Origin: Metellina segmentata | Taxonomy: Eukaryota > Arthropoda > Arachnida > Araneae > Tetragnathidae | Length of the DNA: 64,000 bases | Reading direction: 5' to 3' | NCBI GenBank assembly: GCA_947359465.1 | Contig: OX375872.1 | Span: 125,748,337-125,812,336, forward strand | In this document: in pieces, positions 54,427 through 64,000 of the stretch | Position numbering within the stretch: position 1 is the first letter of the stretch | Layout: each line of letters begins with the position of its first letter | Position numbers and translations under genes: made by a program | The notes under the pieces: model-generated | Databases searched by the model: none | Told to the model about the DNA's origin: nothing | What the model saw: the letters and a program-made list of their open reading frames with translations, nothing else

Positions 54427-55721
54427 ACAGTTGAATGATTTAATTCCTAGTTACAGTAACGAGCTCAATAAGGTGTTGACCCGCCTCTAGACTGGATGCA
54501 AGCTGCCACACGGAGTGGCATAGACCGATAAAGCTCCGGGATGGTCTCCTGCGGTACTTCTTGCCAAATTTGCTCCAATTGTCAGACTACGTCATCAACA
54601 TTCCCAACCGGATGCAGTCGCCTTCCCATCATATCACAGACATGTTCGATGGGAGAGAGATCTGGTGATCTGGCTGGCCAAGGAAGTGTTTGACAAGCTT
54701 GAACACAGTTCATAGCAACACGTGCCGTATGTGGTCTGGCATTGTCTTGCTGAAACATAAGCCCAGGATACTGCGAAAGGAACGGTAGCAAAACAGGTCT
54801 CAGAATGTCGTCAACGTACCGTTGTGCAGTAAGTGTACCTCTAATGACGACCAAAAGGGTCCGGCTATCAAAGGAAATGGCACCCCAGACCATAACTCCT
54901 TGTTGAGGGCCCGTGTGGCATGCAATAGTGAAAGCAGGATCGGCACGCTGCCCTGGGCGTCTCCAGACACGTCCTCGATGATCGTCAGGACACAGTTGGA
55001 AGCGGGATTCGTCGCTAAAGACTATACGTCCCCAGTCAGCATCATTCCAGCCTGATCGAGCCAAGCACCACTGTAATCTGGCTCGACAATGTGCAGGCGT
55101 GAGTGGCAGGTGGCGTAACGGTCGGTACGAGCGTAGATTTCGCTCTCTCAGCCGTCTGTGAATGGTCATGGTGGACACTCATGTGTGGGTCGCACGACTG
55201 ATAGTTGATAGCGATTAATCATGCGCTGTGACAGCTGATCTGACAATCACTCTGTCCTCGCGACTGTTGTGGCCCTACGACGACCACTACCATCATGAAG
55301 CTGAAATCTACAATTGTCCACCCACTCTTGCCAGCATCTTCTAATCGCCGCATCGCTTCGACTCACATGACGAGCGATTCTCCGATTTGCTCAACCTGCC
55401 TCTTTCAATCCAATGATATGACCTCTTTCAAACTCTGAAAGTTGCTCGCAATGAGCTCGAATCCTGCGGCAAGGCATTTTTTCAGTCGTTGAAAGGTATC
55501 CTAAATCGCAATGCAGCAGAAATTTTTAACAACAGTTCAAGAACAACTCCCTATATACATCTGCTGGATGCGCTGTTCCGATGCGCTGGAGATCGCTCTA
55601 TTCATTCATTGGACACCAAATTTTAATCATTTGCATATTTGGTCAAAACATTTTTCCATACGAAATTTCAAAGCAATCGGATGATTCCTTCTTGGTGCGT
55701 CGATTTTTTTGTTACAGAGTG
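54427..55721 (-). pseudogene. Tc1-like transposon with degraded transposase
   Basis: The right inverted end is the complement of CACTCTGTAACAAAAAAATC (ends 55721, then TA). The left inverted end is missing. In minus-strand sense an uninterrupted ~198-residue stretch (55178-54582) has FSDESRFQL, MFQQDNARPHTA and SPDLSPIEHV, so the DD34E triad is intact. The N-terminal HTH part (MPCRRIRAHCEQLSEFERG, 55476 onward) has at least two stops and a frameshift. Confidence 0.87.
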
Positions 55722-55723
55722 TA

Positions 55724-56085
55724 TATCGTTGAAGATCTGGACAGTTTTTCTCATGCCTGAGATATATATATATGGTCAGTTATTTTTCTAATGGCAGAGA
55801 TATATGGTTCATGAAGATCTGTTTTTTTTACCAAATGGCAGAGATAAATCTCATCTATCAAGATCTGGTCAGCTTTTTTTTTTCCTAATTGCAGAGATAT
55901 CTGGTTCATCAAGATCTGGTCAGTTTCTTTTAATGGCAGAGGTATCTGGTCAGTTTCTTTTAATGCCAGATATATCTGGTCAGTTTCTTTTATTGGCAGA
56001 GATATCGGGTCCACCAAGATCTGGTCAGTTTTTCTGATAGCAGAGATATCTCGCCCTTCAAGATCTGGTCAGTTTTGCTCAGATG
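55724..56085. repeat. Palindrome-rich repeat, copy 7, right arm
   Basis: Seven or more units of GGCAGAGATATCTGGTTCAT plus CAAGATCTGGTCAGTTTCTT, locally homogenised. Here the palindrome has drifted to GCAGAGATATCTGGT. Confidence 0.8.
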
Positions 56086-56943
56086 CCTCTTTAAGAAACA
56101 AGAAATGGAAATATGTAATGTTAAGGTTCTACATGATGGAATGAAAAAACAGTATTTTAACATAGTGAAAGACTATAGAAATATGTTCCGTAATGAAATA
56201 ATTCATCACAATGAAATAATTGAATAATATTCAAGATCAAAAGAATTTGTTTGTATGAGTGCGTAATCCTTGAAAATTTAAGATGACATGGACCGCTAGA
56301 ATAGTGAATAAACCATTATAAACTGTAATTTTTGTTACCTTGAAAATTGCTAACCTGAAAAATTTGAAAAATGGCTTATCGTTATGTTACCCAAAGTCCT
56401 TCATTTCTATCCTTAGTACTATTTTTGGAAATATATTTCAAAAAACAGAAAAATAAGATTATTTTCGGTAATTCTGATAAAAAAAAACTATCGGTTGTTT
56501 GCTTTACAAAAACACGGAAGTGTTCTTTAAAAATACGTCAAAACTCTTGAAAAATATCTAGGTCAATTCATGAAATCAAGGACAGAGTAAGCTTAATGTA
56601 TTTTGTGTATACATAAATTTATTATTCATTTCAGCCTATTAAAATATAATTTTTAGACGCAAATATAGCAACAATGTTTTTATTAGAAAATGGATACTTA
56701 TTTCACCTTTGTACTTTCTGATTTTTAGAGTGTAATAAGACATACCTGATTTGGGAAATTTTGTTCTACAAAAATATAAAGTTTGAACATTTTTTCACAG
56801 ATTTTTCAAAATAATTAAACTAATTGGTTGATTTATAGAATCGAAACTAAAAAATTCTAAATCTTCACTTGTAACGTGAGTTATGAAAATGTTTCGTTGT
56901 AACACAAAGAACGAGACCTATTTAAATATAATTTCATAATTTC
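56086..56943. other. AT-rich, nothing recognised
   Basis: No repeat, ORF or element end seen. Confidence 0.35.
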
Positions 56944-57055
56944 TTACAGAAACATTCCTTGTGTATGCCTATTACTTGATGTTGTTTGTCTTGTGTTTGG
57001 CTCAGCATGATCAAATATGGCCCTTGCGCCATAACACCCACCCAAACCAACCTTC
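56944..57055 (+). mobile_element. SINE type D 3' fragment
   Basis: CCTTGTGTATGCCTATTACT, TTGTGTTTGGCTCAGCATGA and AATATGGCCCTTGCGCCATA, then CCCACCCAAACCAACC. Confidence 0.7.
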
Positions 57056-57142
57056 TGTGATAAACACTTTACTAATACAAGAAGGTTCCACACCGGCAAT
57101 GTTAACTTACCAAATTTCTTTGCAACTTTCTTCAGAATCATT

Positions 57143-57466
57143 AGTGGTTACTTTAGCCCGGTTGAAAGATAAGCGGATTAGCAAATGGAGGTTTGCGGGT
57201 TCGAAACTCGATCCTACCAAAGATCGTCGTGTACGTAGGGGCTGTCATGGTTTCAAATGTCCTCAGGTTGGTGTGGAGGTTTGGAGAGTGGGGTGCCAGC
57301 TCAGGTGTCGTTAATAATTCGTTACTGTCATAATTCGCTATAATTCGTTATTTGACCGTGGATGTAAATTACGAGTTGTTGTCCTTGCAACTTTCCCTTC
57401 AAGATTCACCGTCAATAGCCCGTTGCGGTTCTCCAGTGCGACGTTAATTCAACAACCATCCAACCG
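57143..57466 (+). mobile_element. SINE type A, full length, with internal insertion
   Basis: Head TTTAGCCCGGTTGAAAGATA with GGGTTCGAAACTCG B box. The body is interrupted at about 57308-57350 by a short ATTCGTTA-repeat insertion, and the tail is CAACAACCATCCAACC. CAGAATCATT is repeated at 57133-57142 and 57467-57476 as target duplication. Confidence 0.87.
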
Positions 57467-57744
57467 CAGAATCATTTACGGGCTTGCTAGGATCATAAAC
57501 CCGGGTAAAGGTAGTCATCTAACGGTCTATGATAGGGTCAGACTGAATTGTTAATATACAAATTTTTTAACAATCAGACAGCTTATGAATTTAGTTGATT
57601 CATCAATATTAATTCAAGAAAACAATACCTTTGGATTGTAAAAAAGATTTTTGATTGTGTTTTAGTTAAATATATTTGTTTAATACAGACACACAGGATG
57701 ATTCAAAATGTGAGTCAGGAATACAAAACAAACCTATTTATATA

Positions 57745-58030
57745 GGTAATTGGTAATTTTTAGTTAACGTCGTACTAGAGCAACACACAGGGCTATTGAC
57801 GACGGTCCGGGATCAGTCCCTTAAGGGAAAGATTCGAGGACAACACCTCGTAATTTTGAACCACGGTCAGATGACGAAGCAACACCTGAGCTGGCACCCC
57901 ACTCTCCAAACTTCAACGCCAACCCAACGTGAGGACTTTCGGCCACGACAGATTTAAGGTGCACCAGCCGCCTCTACACCATACGTTTACAAACATCCAT
58001 GCCCGAACCCGGATTCGAACCCTATTCGGC
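57745..58030 (-). mobile_element. SINE type B, 5'-truncated in the B box, with target-site duplication
   Basis: It ends within the tRNA-like head (CCCGGATTCGAACC reversed) plus 10 nt of filler. CCTATTTATATA occurs at 57733-57744 and 58031-58042 as a perfect 12-bp duplication. Confidence 0.88.
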
Positions 58031-58091
58031 CCTATTTATATAAGAACATAAACCACGAAACTCCAAGGTCGTTGCTTTCCAGAAATTGTGT

Positions 58092-58419
58092 GTGTGCCGA
58101 CCAACCGGTATAGTGGTTAAGGTGTTAGCCTCTAGATCGGAAAGTTCCTGGTTCGAATCCGGGTCCGGGCATGGATGTTTGTAAGCATATGGTGTAGAGG
58201 CGGCTTGTGCACCTTAAATCTGTCGTGGCCGAAAGTCCTCACGTTGGGTTGGCGTGGAAGTTTGGAGAGTGGGGTGCCAGCTCAGGTGTTGCTTCGTCAT
58301 CTGACCGTGGTTCAAAATTACGAGGTGTTGTCCTCGGATCTTTCTCTTAAGGGACTGATCCCGGACCGTCGTCAATCGCCCGTTGTGTTGCTCTAGTACG
58401 ACGTTAACTAAAATTACCA
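58092..58419 (+). mobile_element. SINE type B, full length, perfect target-site duplication
   Basis: Complete head (GGTATAGTGGTTAAGGTG, GGTTCGAATCCGGG), body and tail (AACTAAAATTACCA). TTCCAGAAATTGTGT is perfectly repeated at 58077-58091 and 58420-58434. This is the best reference copy of type B in the window and probably among the youngest. Confidence 0.95.
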
Positions 58420-58477
58420 TTCCAGAAATTGTGTTAGACAGCGCGAACCATCGTCATTCGATTCGTTGACTTTGCAG

Positions 58478-58798
58478 GTAGGTAGTTAATTAACGTCGCA
58501 CTGGAGCAACACAGTGGACTATTGTGGACGGTCCGGGATCAATCCGGGTGGGAAAGATCCAAAGACAACGCCTCGTAATTTTGAACTACGGTCAGATGAC
58601 GAGAACAACACATGAGTTGGCACCCCACTATCCAAACTTCCACACCACGCCAACCCAACGTGAGGACGTTTGAGGTGATGACAGATTTAACGAGCACCAG
58701 CCACCGCGTACACGATGGTATTTGGCTAGACCAAATTTCGATCTCGCTACTCTCCGGTCGCTAATCCGTTGCTCTTTCAATTGGGCTACCGCATCCCC
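58478..58798 (-). mobile_element. SINE type A, full length, with target-site duplication
   Basis: Tail GTAGGTAGTTAATTAACGTC at the left and complete head (GGGCTACCGCATCCCC) at the right. GTTGACTTTGCAG (58465-58477) and GTTGGCTTTGCAG (58799-58811) differ at one base. Confidence 0.92.
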
Positions 58799-58879
58799 GT
58801 TGGCTTTGCAGAAGTGGGATGCAGTAATTTGCAGTAAGTATAACAGTGTATAGTGTTGCAGTAATTTACAGTTATGTTA

Positions 58880-59015
58880 AGGAGGCAGATATGCACCAAG
58901 CTTTTGGGGCAGCCAGTGGAAACAGGTGGCCGCCATGCGATTGTACCGCGAACGATTCCCAAACAGACGCGTGGCCCATGATCAAGCGTTTGCACCACAG
59001 ATTTTTTTAAGGGGA
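58880..59015 (+). pseudogene. Transposase N-terminal (DUF4817-like HTH) fragment
   Basis: One frame reads AAMRLYRERFPNRRVAHDQA followed by FAPQIFL, the helix-turn-helix signature of the DUF4817-type transposase family common in arthropods (A.RLY.ERFPNRR.P...F). It may be the missing N-terminal part of the kind of element seen at 16318-16735. Confidence 0.7.
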
Positions 59016-59069
59016 TCATTCGCAATAAACAGCCATTGTGGTTGGAATATAACGCTGTCCTGCCATGGA

Positions 59070-59450
59070 AGACATGTTGTTATAAACATGTCAAACATGT
59101 TATAAACAGGCAGCATGCTATAAAAAGGTAAAATTTAAACATGTTGTTATAACAAGGTAACATTTTAAACATGTTATCAACAGGCAACCAGTTAAACAGG
59201 TAAAATTTAAACATGTTGTTATAACAAAGTAACATTTTAACATGTTATCATCAGGCAACCTGTTAAACATGTTTATATATTTACCTGTTTTTAACAGTTT
59301 ATAACGTTGCTGTAAAGAGGCAACATGTTAAACATGTTGTTATGAACAGGCAACATGTTTTAATTATGTTATAAACATGCAACATGTTTTAAACATGTTG
59401 TTATAAGTAAGCAACAATGATAAACACGTTATAAACATGTTGCTATACTT
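59070..59450. repeat. AACATGTT-rich tandem repeats
   Basis: Units of TTAAACATGTTGTTATAACA plus GGCAACATG, period about 25-50 bp. Every unit contains the palindrome AACATGTT, so the array has dense self-complementarity. Confidence 0.8.
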
Positions 59451-60224
59451 TGCTGGTATTCCTTTATTTTTTCTGTTCTAACAACTCCAGCTATTTGCTG
59501 TTATATAAAATGGGTCTGTCTTGGTATTCCTGACCTATCTTTAAAGTTAGCTTAAGACATTTCGAATCTGCCTGTATAACAAAAGGCATTACAAAATTAA
59601 TCCAATTCAGGTTTTAAGACTGTTGATTTACGAAACGAAAATTACTCCCAAGAACCCCGGTCATGAGGTGTGCTTTATTCTATAAATAAAAACTCAATGG
59701 AGGTTGTGATATTGGGAGGACAGGATTCTGCACCAATAGAAAATGAGTTGATGGTGCAGCATATTTGCATCTGTTACCATACACGTCACGATTAGACGTT
59801 TTTGCCTGTGAGGCAGATAAATGTGAATCGACTTTGGAAGCAAACTAAACTAACTCAAAGTAATTCAATAGTGACTACCAGTTCCGTCGATGGATCTCGA
59901 TTCGAGGTCAATCAAAGTAAATACTCTGAGGATTTCAATAGCCTAATCTGCCCATTGTCCCTTGGTGTTAACGATAACTCCACCCTTCTAGAAAGAAGCA
60001 CGGTACTCTTATCTCAACTACCAATGAAGAGTATAGGCACTATCATATACAATTGATGCGATCGATAAGGATTGACTGTTATGTGACGTCTTTAATATTT
60101 TCTTAAGAAAAGAATAACTGCTGCTAATCGTTGTTCCCTTGGAATGCGCAGTCACTTGAAGTCGGATTGATAAAAAAAAGAACCGAAATAAATATTACAT
60201 AAAGTTTTAATTTGATCTGTATTC

Positions 60225-60355
60225 TCCTATGCCTTAGAAACATGGACTGAGACCTTGAGCATCGAAAATGCACTTCATATCATTGAGAGAAAAATTTTTA
60301 AAAACATATTTGGGGGCATACAGACTAATGGAGTGTGGCGAGGTAGATTACTCTG
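60225..60355 (+). pseudogene. Non-LTR retrotransposon RT C-terminal fragment
   Basis: One frame reads VFSYALETWTETLSIENALH then IIERKIFKNIFGGI and NGVWR, the standard tail after LINE reverse transcriptases (YG.ETWT...ERK.LR.I.GP...G.WR). About 43 residues only. Confidence 0.75.
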
Positions 60356-60407
60356 AACGTCACAAGATTTCCGAGTGGCAAAGTGTTGCTTTTAACCCAC
60401 GACACAC

Positions 60408-60516
60408 TTAACCCTTCTGGTGGTTGTTTCAACGAGGTTTCTCGACTTTAGCAAAACAGACCAGATCCTTGATGGACGAAGTTTCTCGTCCACTAAGTGC
60501 TATGAGACAGAAGGGT
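60408..60516. repeat. Palindrome-rich TTAA element, copy 8 (short)
   Basis: TTAA (60408) then CCCTTCTGGTGGTTGTTTCA; the other end is CAGAAGGGTA. Only two internal units. The left end is the cleanest version of the inverted terminus. Confidence 0.65.
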
Positions 60517-60669
60517 AGCTGTGAAACATTTAAAAAAAAAGAAGAGGAGGTTCTTTGTAGACTGTAACACCTCGATGTGGGCTTTGTACCGCATTTGCGT
60601 ACAGATTATGATTTTGCAGACGAATTCCTGTTGTATCAGAACGTATTCACATGTTAGAGTCTCTGATAT

Positions 60670-60950
60670 CACGATTCCAAAATCTGAATATGAACCAGAT
60701 TTCTAGTGAATATGCTGTTATACAAATCGCCTCAGGGTCTTTCATTTCATTATGACCTTTAAAAATAATGGTCAAATTATGACATTAAAAAATAATGGTC
60801 TTTAAGTTTGGGACGCAAGTTAAGTCTTGTGTGGTGACTCCAAGATCTGAATATGAACCAGCTTTCTGGTGAATACCATCTGTTATACAAATCACCTCAT
60901 GGTCTTTCGTTTCATTTTGAGGTTAATAATGGTCTTCCTTAAGTTTCACA
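60670..60950. repeat. Direct repeat, ~168-bp unit, two copies
   Basis: AAATCTGAATATGAACCAGA...TATACAAATCGCCTCAGGGTC and AGATCTGAATATGAACCAGC...TATACAAATCACCTCATGGTC. Confidence 0.8.
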
Positions 60951-61317
60951 GTCAGAATTGTACTTTCGTGGTGTATGTAGCAACAATCATAAAAAGCAAA
61001 TAAATAAATAACATAATTTTTTTTAATTGTACTCTTCATTACCATTGCAAAAATATCTGTAGCCAGGGCTACTAGGTAAAATTCGTAGTTCCTTTTTGCT
61101 TCTAAAACACGTGTCTGTAACATAGGAGTTTTATCTCTAAACGATATGATCCGTCTCATAGCTATTTCTACAATTTTCTCATTCCAGTGCCTTGTTATTG
61201 AGCGCCCGGACAGCGTCCAACAAAGGCCATCTGGCTTTTTCTAATTACATCATCAAGAAGACAGGAAAAAGCTATCAGCGTGTCCATTGGCATGCCTCAC
61301 ATGCCTTTGGGCTTCTG

Positions 61318-61771
61318 CAGTAGGTGACTGTCATTGGTATGGAACTTAATAAGACACTTAATGGGGTTGTCAAATGTAGGACTCCTATTTCTACTAGCAA
61401 TGCTTTCAAGGGTGATGGAAGGGAAAGTTATGTTCGATTCATAACAGAGACAGTACAACTGTGGTGTGCGATGGATTCATAAAGGAAACATTTGGTTGTG
61501 AGTAGTATCTCAGTTCAATGAAAAACACATGTTAAAAGGAGAGTTAAAATAAAAAAAATTCAAAATTATAGATTTTTGAATTTTTAACTACTTTGATAAT
61601 CTTTCAAATGCTCCTCAAAATGAAGCATCAATTTTTTCAATGTCTATTAGAAGTTTCGAAAATATAATTAATATTAATATTTTCGTGCATTGTAGTAAGT
61701 GTCATTGGTATGGACCTTAACAAGGCATCGGAATTGGTTATAAAATTAGAACTCAGATTCCTATTAGTAAT
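61318..61771. repeat. Direct repeat, ~370-bp spacing, two copies
   Basis: GTCATTGGTATGGAACTTAA...TCCTATTTCTACTAGCAATG (61330) and GTCATTGGTATGGACCTTAA...TTCCTATTAGTAATG (61700). The second is followed directly by the (TA)n tract. Confidence 0.75.
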
Positions 61772-61772
61772 G

Positions 61773-62263
<491 letters not shown>

Positions 62264-62345
62264 GTGAAACCCCGATTTAACGTAACCCGCTTTTAACGTT
62301 TTTTCAGCAAGGACTCAAAGCGATTTTCTTAATATAAACAACCTA
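62264..62345. mobile_element. Possible Tigger-like inverted end
   Basis: CAGTGAAACCCCGATTTAAC followed by GTAACCCGCTTTTAACG resembles Tigger-type termini (CAGT.AAACCTCG.TTAA). No partner end identified. Confidence 0.35.
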
Positions 62346-62790
62346 TCCCGTGCCCGTGATGTAAGTTATAAAACCGGTGTAAAATTTTGCGCAGATTTCA
62401 AATCCGTTGAAATTTTTCATCAATCTTTAGCGATTCCGATTTTACGAAAAAGAATTAACAATCCCAGTCAAAATGTTTTTTATTTTTTGTTCTCATTCCC
62501 TGAAATCGAATAGGACAGGAAATGTAATATGTTTCTCTTTTTTTAACGCGAAGGCAGAAGATGCAATCTGTTTCACGTGACGTTACAATCTCTTGCGAAA
62601 ATATAAAAGATATATTCAATTTAAAAATTATTTATTTAAAGAAAATCATATTTTTAGGTATCGATCTAAAGTGAAATTTTCCGCAGATTTCAAATCGGTT
62701 GAAATTTTTACTCGATCTTTAACGGTCTAGGAAATAGAAAAAAGAATTAAGTGAGTCCAGTTAAAAGATTTATAGTCTATCTAAAAATCA
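62346..62790. repeat. Two diverged direct copies of a ~310-bp segment
   Basis: CCGGTGTAAAATTTTGCGCA...AAATCCGTTGAAATTTTTCA (62373-62420) and TCTAAAGTGAAATTTTCCGC...AAATCGGTTGAAATTTTTAC (62665-62715), followed by similar GAAAAAGAATTAA...CCAGT blocks. Confidence 0.6.
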
Positions 62791-62999
62791 TTCCTCCCCG
62801 CAAAATCAAAGCGGAAACGCAAACAATAACTTTCTCCAAGAACCCCGCAATGAAAAAAAAAACTCGACATGCTTCCAAAGGCTGACGGCAACGGTCACGT
62901 GGGTAGAAAAAGTCCAGATTCGGGTGTTTCTTTTTTTGCGGAAGAAAGGCGTTGAAAAACCGATGGAGAATAAAACTATTAAATTCATTCAAAAATCTT

Positions 63000-63180
63000 C
63001 TAGATTGAATTTCAAAATTCTCCGCGACCCAAAAATTGCAAAAATTCGGAACAAATGTGTGCCAAATCTCATTGCTGTAAGTGCCATAGAATCGTCAGGA
63101 TTTTGCGGCCACGAAAAAACAAACAGACAAAAACACTTTCTTTTATAATAGTAGAGATACTAGCAGGTCAGCACGGCGTT
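63000..63180. repeat. Dispersed-repeat-like terminal motif
   Basis: CAAATGTGTGCCAAATCTCA, then AACAAACAGACAAAAACAC and TTTTATAATAGTAGAGATAC, resembles the 3' region of widespread arthropod interspersed repeats. The exact class cannot be fixed by eye. Confidence 0.35.
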
Positions 63181-64000
63181 GCCCGTGACAGTTCTTTTCG
63201 TGTCCTTACTGATACTGAAAACATTAAAAAGAACATGACACGGGCATGCACCATATGGTACTAGCCGATCCTTTCCTCTAACACGTGGACGCTGGAATGT
63301 GCTCAACAGCCAGACGGTGACAAAAACAACTTCAGACTTTGCACGTGCGGGTTTTGACAAAATACCGAAAGAGAGTATTTTCTCATCGGCGGCCCGGCGT
63401 TCCGTTTGATCCATCGACACAGCTGGAGTTTCCGTCGGTTCCCTAATCCCATGTCTGGGATGAAGATTTGCTGTTGGGAACTCAAGTCGGTTACAAACGG
63501 TTTTTACCTCTGTGTGGGGGTGTCTTGAGTTCTGTGGAGGACATAAAGATCTCTTGCCAGGGCTGGGAATTCGACCCCCCCCCCCCTCTCTCGTTCGCAG
63601 CTGCGGTTCGAGAGAACCAAGAGAACGTAGATTTTGAGAAGAGACTGATTCTAGATTCGACGAGAGACAGACGTCTCTGTTTGCCATTGTTACTTTGGCT
63701 CCAGGCAGGATATCGATGGTCGACGGCTGTGCCCTTAATTAATCTTGTAAATTTAAATGTAAATATTTAATTTATCTAAATAAATAGTTTAATTTTAAAC
63801 CAGCTGTCCGTTTAATTCTTACATGACGGTACAGGCATGTCACAAATTCGCATAAATTTCGGACAACCTGAAGTTATTGATCTGGAGAAATATTTTCTCG
63901 AATTAAAAATCACATTCGATAGTTTAACGCTAAATCGACGAAATGAGAACTCTGTACCATATTAGTCAATTGAAGCAGCGAGTATATGACTCCTCTACCC
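63181..64000. other. Unassigned right edge
   Basis: A GC-richer block (63200-63720) with overlapping frames of 100-175 codons on opposite strands, none recognised. A C11 run is at about 63575-63585. AT-rich after 63730. Confidence 0.3.

Overview
This is a eukaryotic, AT-rich, intron- and repeat-dominated window. Arthropod origin is likely: Tc1/mariner, Tigger/pogo-like, DUF4817-type transposase and RNase H-bearing non-LTR remnants, several tRNA-derived SINE families, and an arthropod-style TCAGT initiator. I lean towards a chelicerate but cannot prove it. There are no bacterial-type operons, rRNA genes or CRISPR arrays.

The one host gene I can support is on the minus strand and spans about half the window. 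It is a group II PLP-dependent acidic amino-acid decarboxylase (glutamate, aspartate or cysteine-sulfinate decarboxylase family). Four consecutive coding exons are visible: exon 1 at 33731-33758 behind a TATA/initiator promoter, exon 2 at 5385-5518, exon 3 at 3010-3103 and exon 4 at 853-943. All have GT-AG borders and compatible phases. They give the first ~115 residues; the catalytic part lies to the left of base 1. Intron 1 is ~28.2 kb and is filled with repeats.

Layout. 1-5.5 kb: exons 4-2 and introns with SINEs, a short inverted-repeat MITE, a deleted mariner remnant and copies of a palindrome-rich TTAA-flanked repeat. 5.5-33.7 kb (intron 1): many degenerate tandem arrays (periods ~37, 67, 120, 240, 260 and 500 bp), SINEs, a LINE RNase H fragment, a mariner-like pseudogene, three GC/CpG-rich islands and a ~56-bp minisatellite. 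The ~260-bp array stops about 30-60 bp from the exon 1 donor. 33.7-34.0 kb: promoter and exon 1. 34.3-45.4 kb: upstream mobile DNA, namely a Tigger-like remnant, a Tc1 pseudogene, a 773-bp tandem duplication built from SINEs, an in-frame internally deleted Tc1 element with perfect inverted ends and TA duplication, and a decayed RNase H-type LINE. 45.4-64 kb: tandem arrays, a Tc3-like pseudogene, a Tc1 pseudogene inside a palindrome-repeat array, recent SINEs with clear target-site duplications, a transposase N-terminal fragment, a LINE C-terminal fragment and a large (TA)n tract.

Four SINE types recur and are named here by module. Types A and B carry different tRNA-like heads but share the same ~200-nt body and tail. 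Type C has a B-like head on another body. Type D has its own head and body. This modular sharing, the TTAA-flanked palindromic repeat, the in-frame deleted Tc1 and the unusual substrate-pocket residues of the decarboxylase are the most interesting observations. I found no convincing multi-gene novel system.
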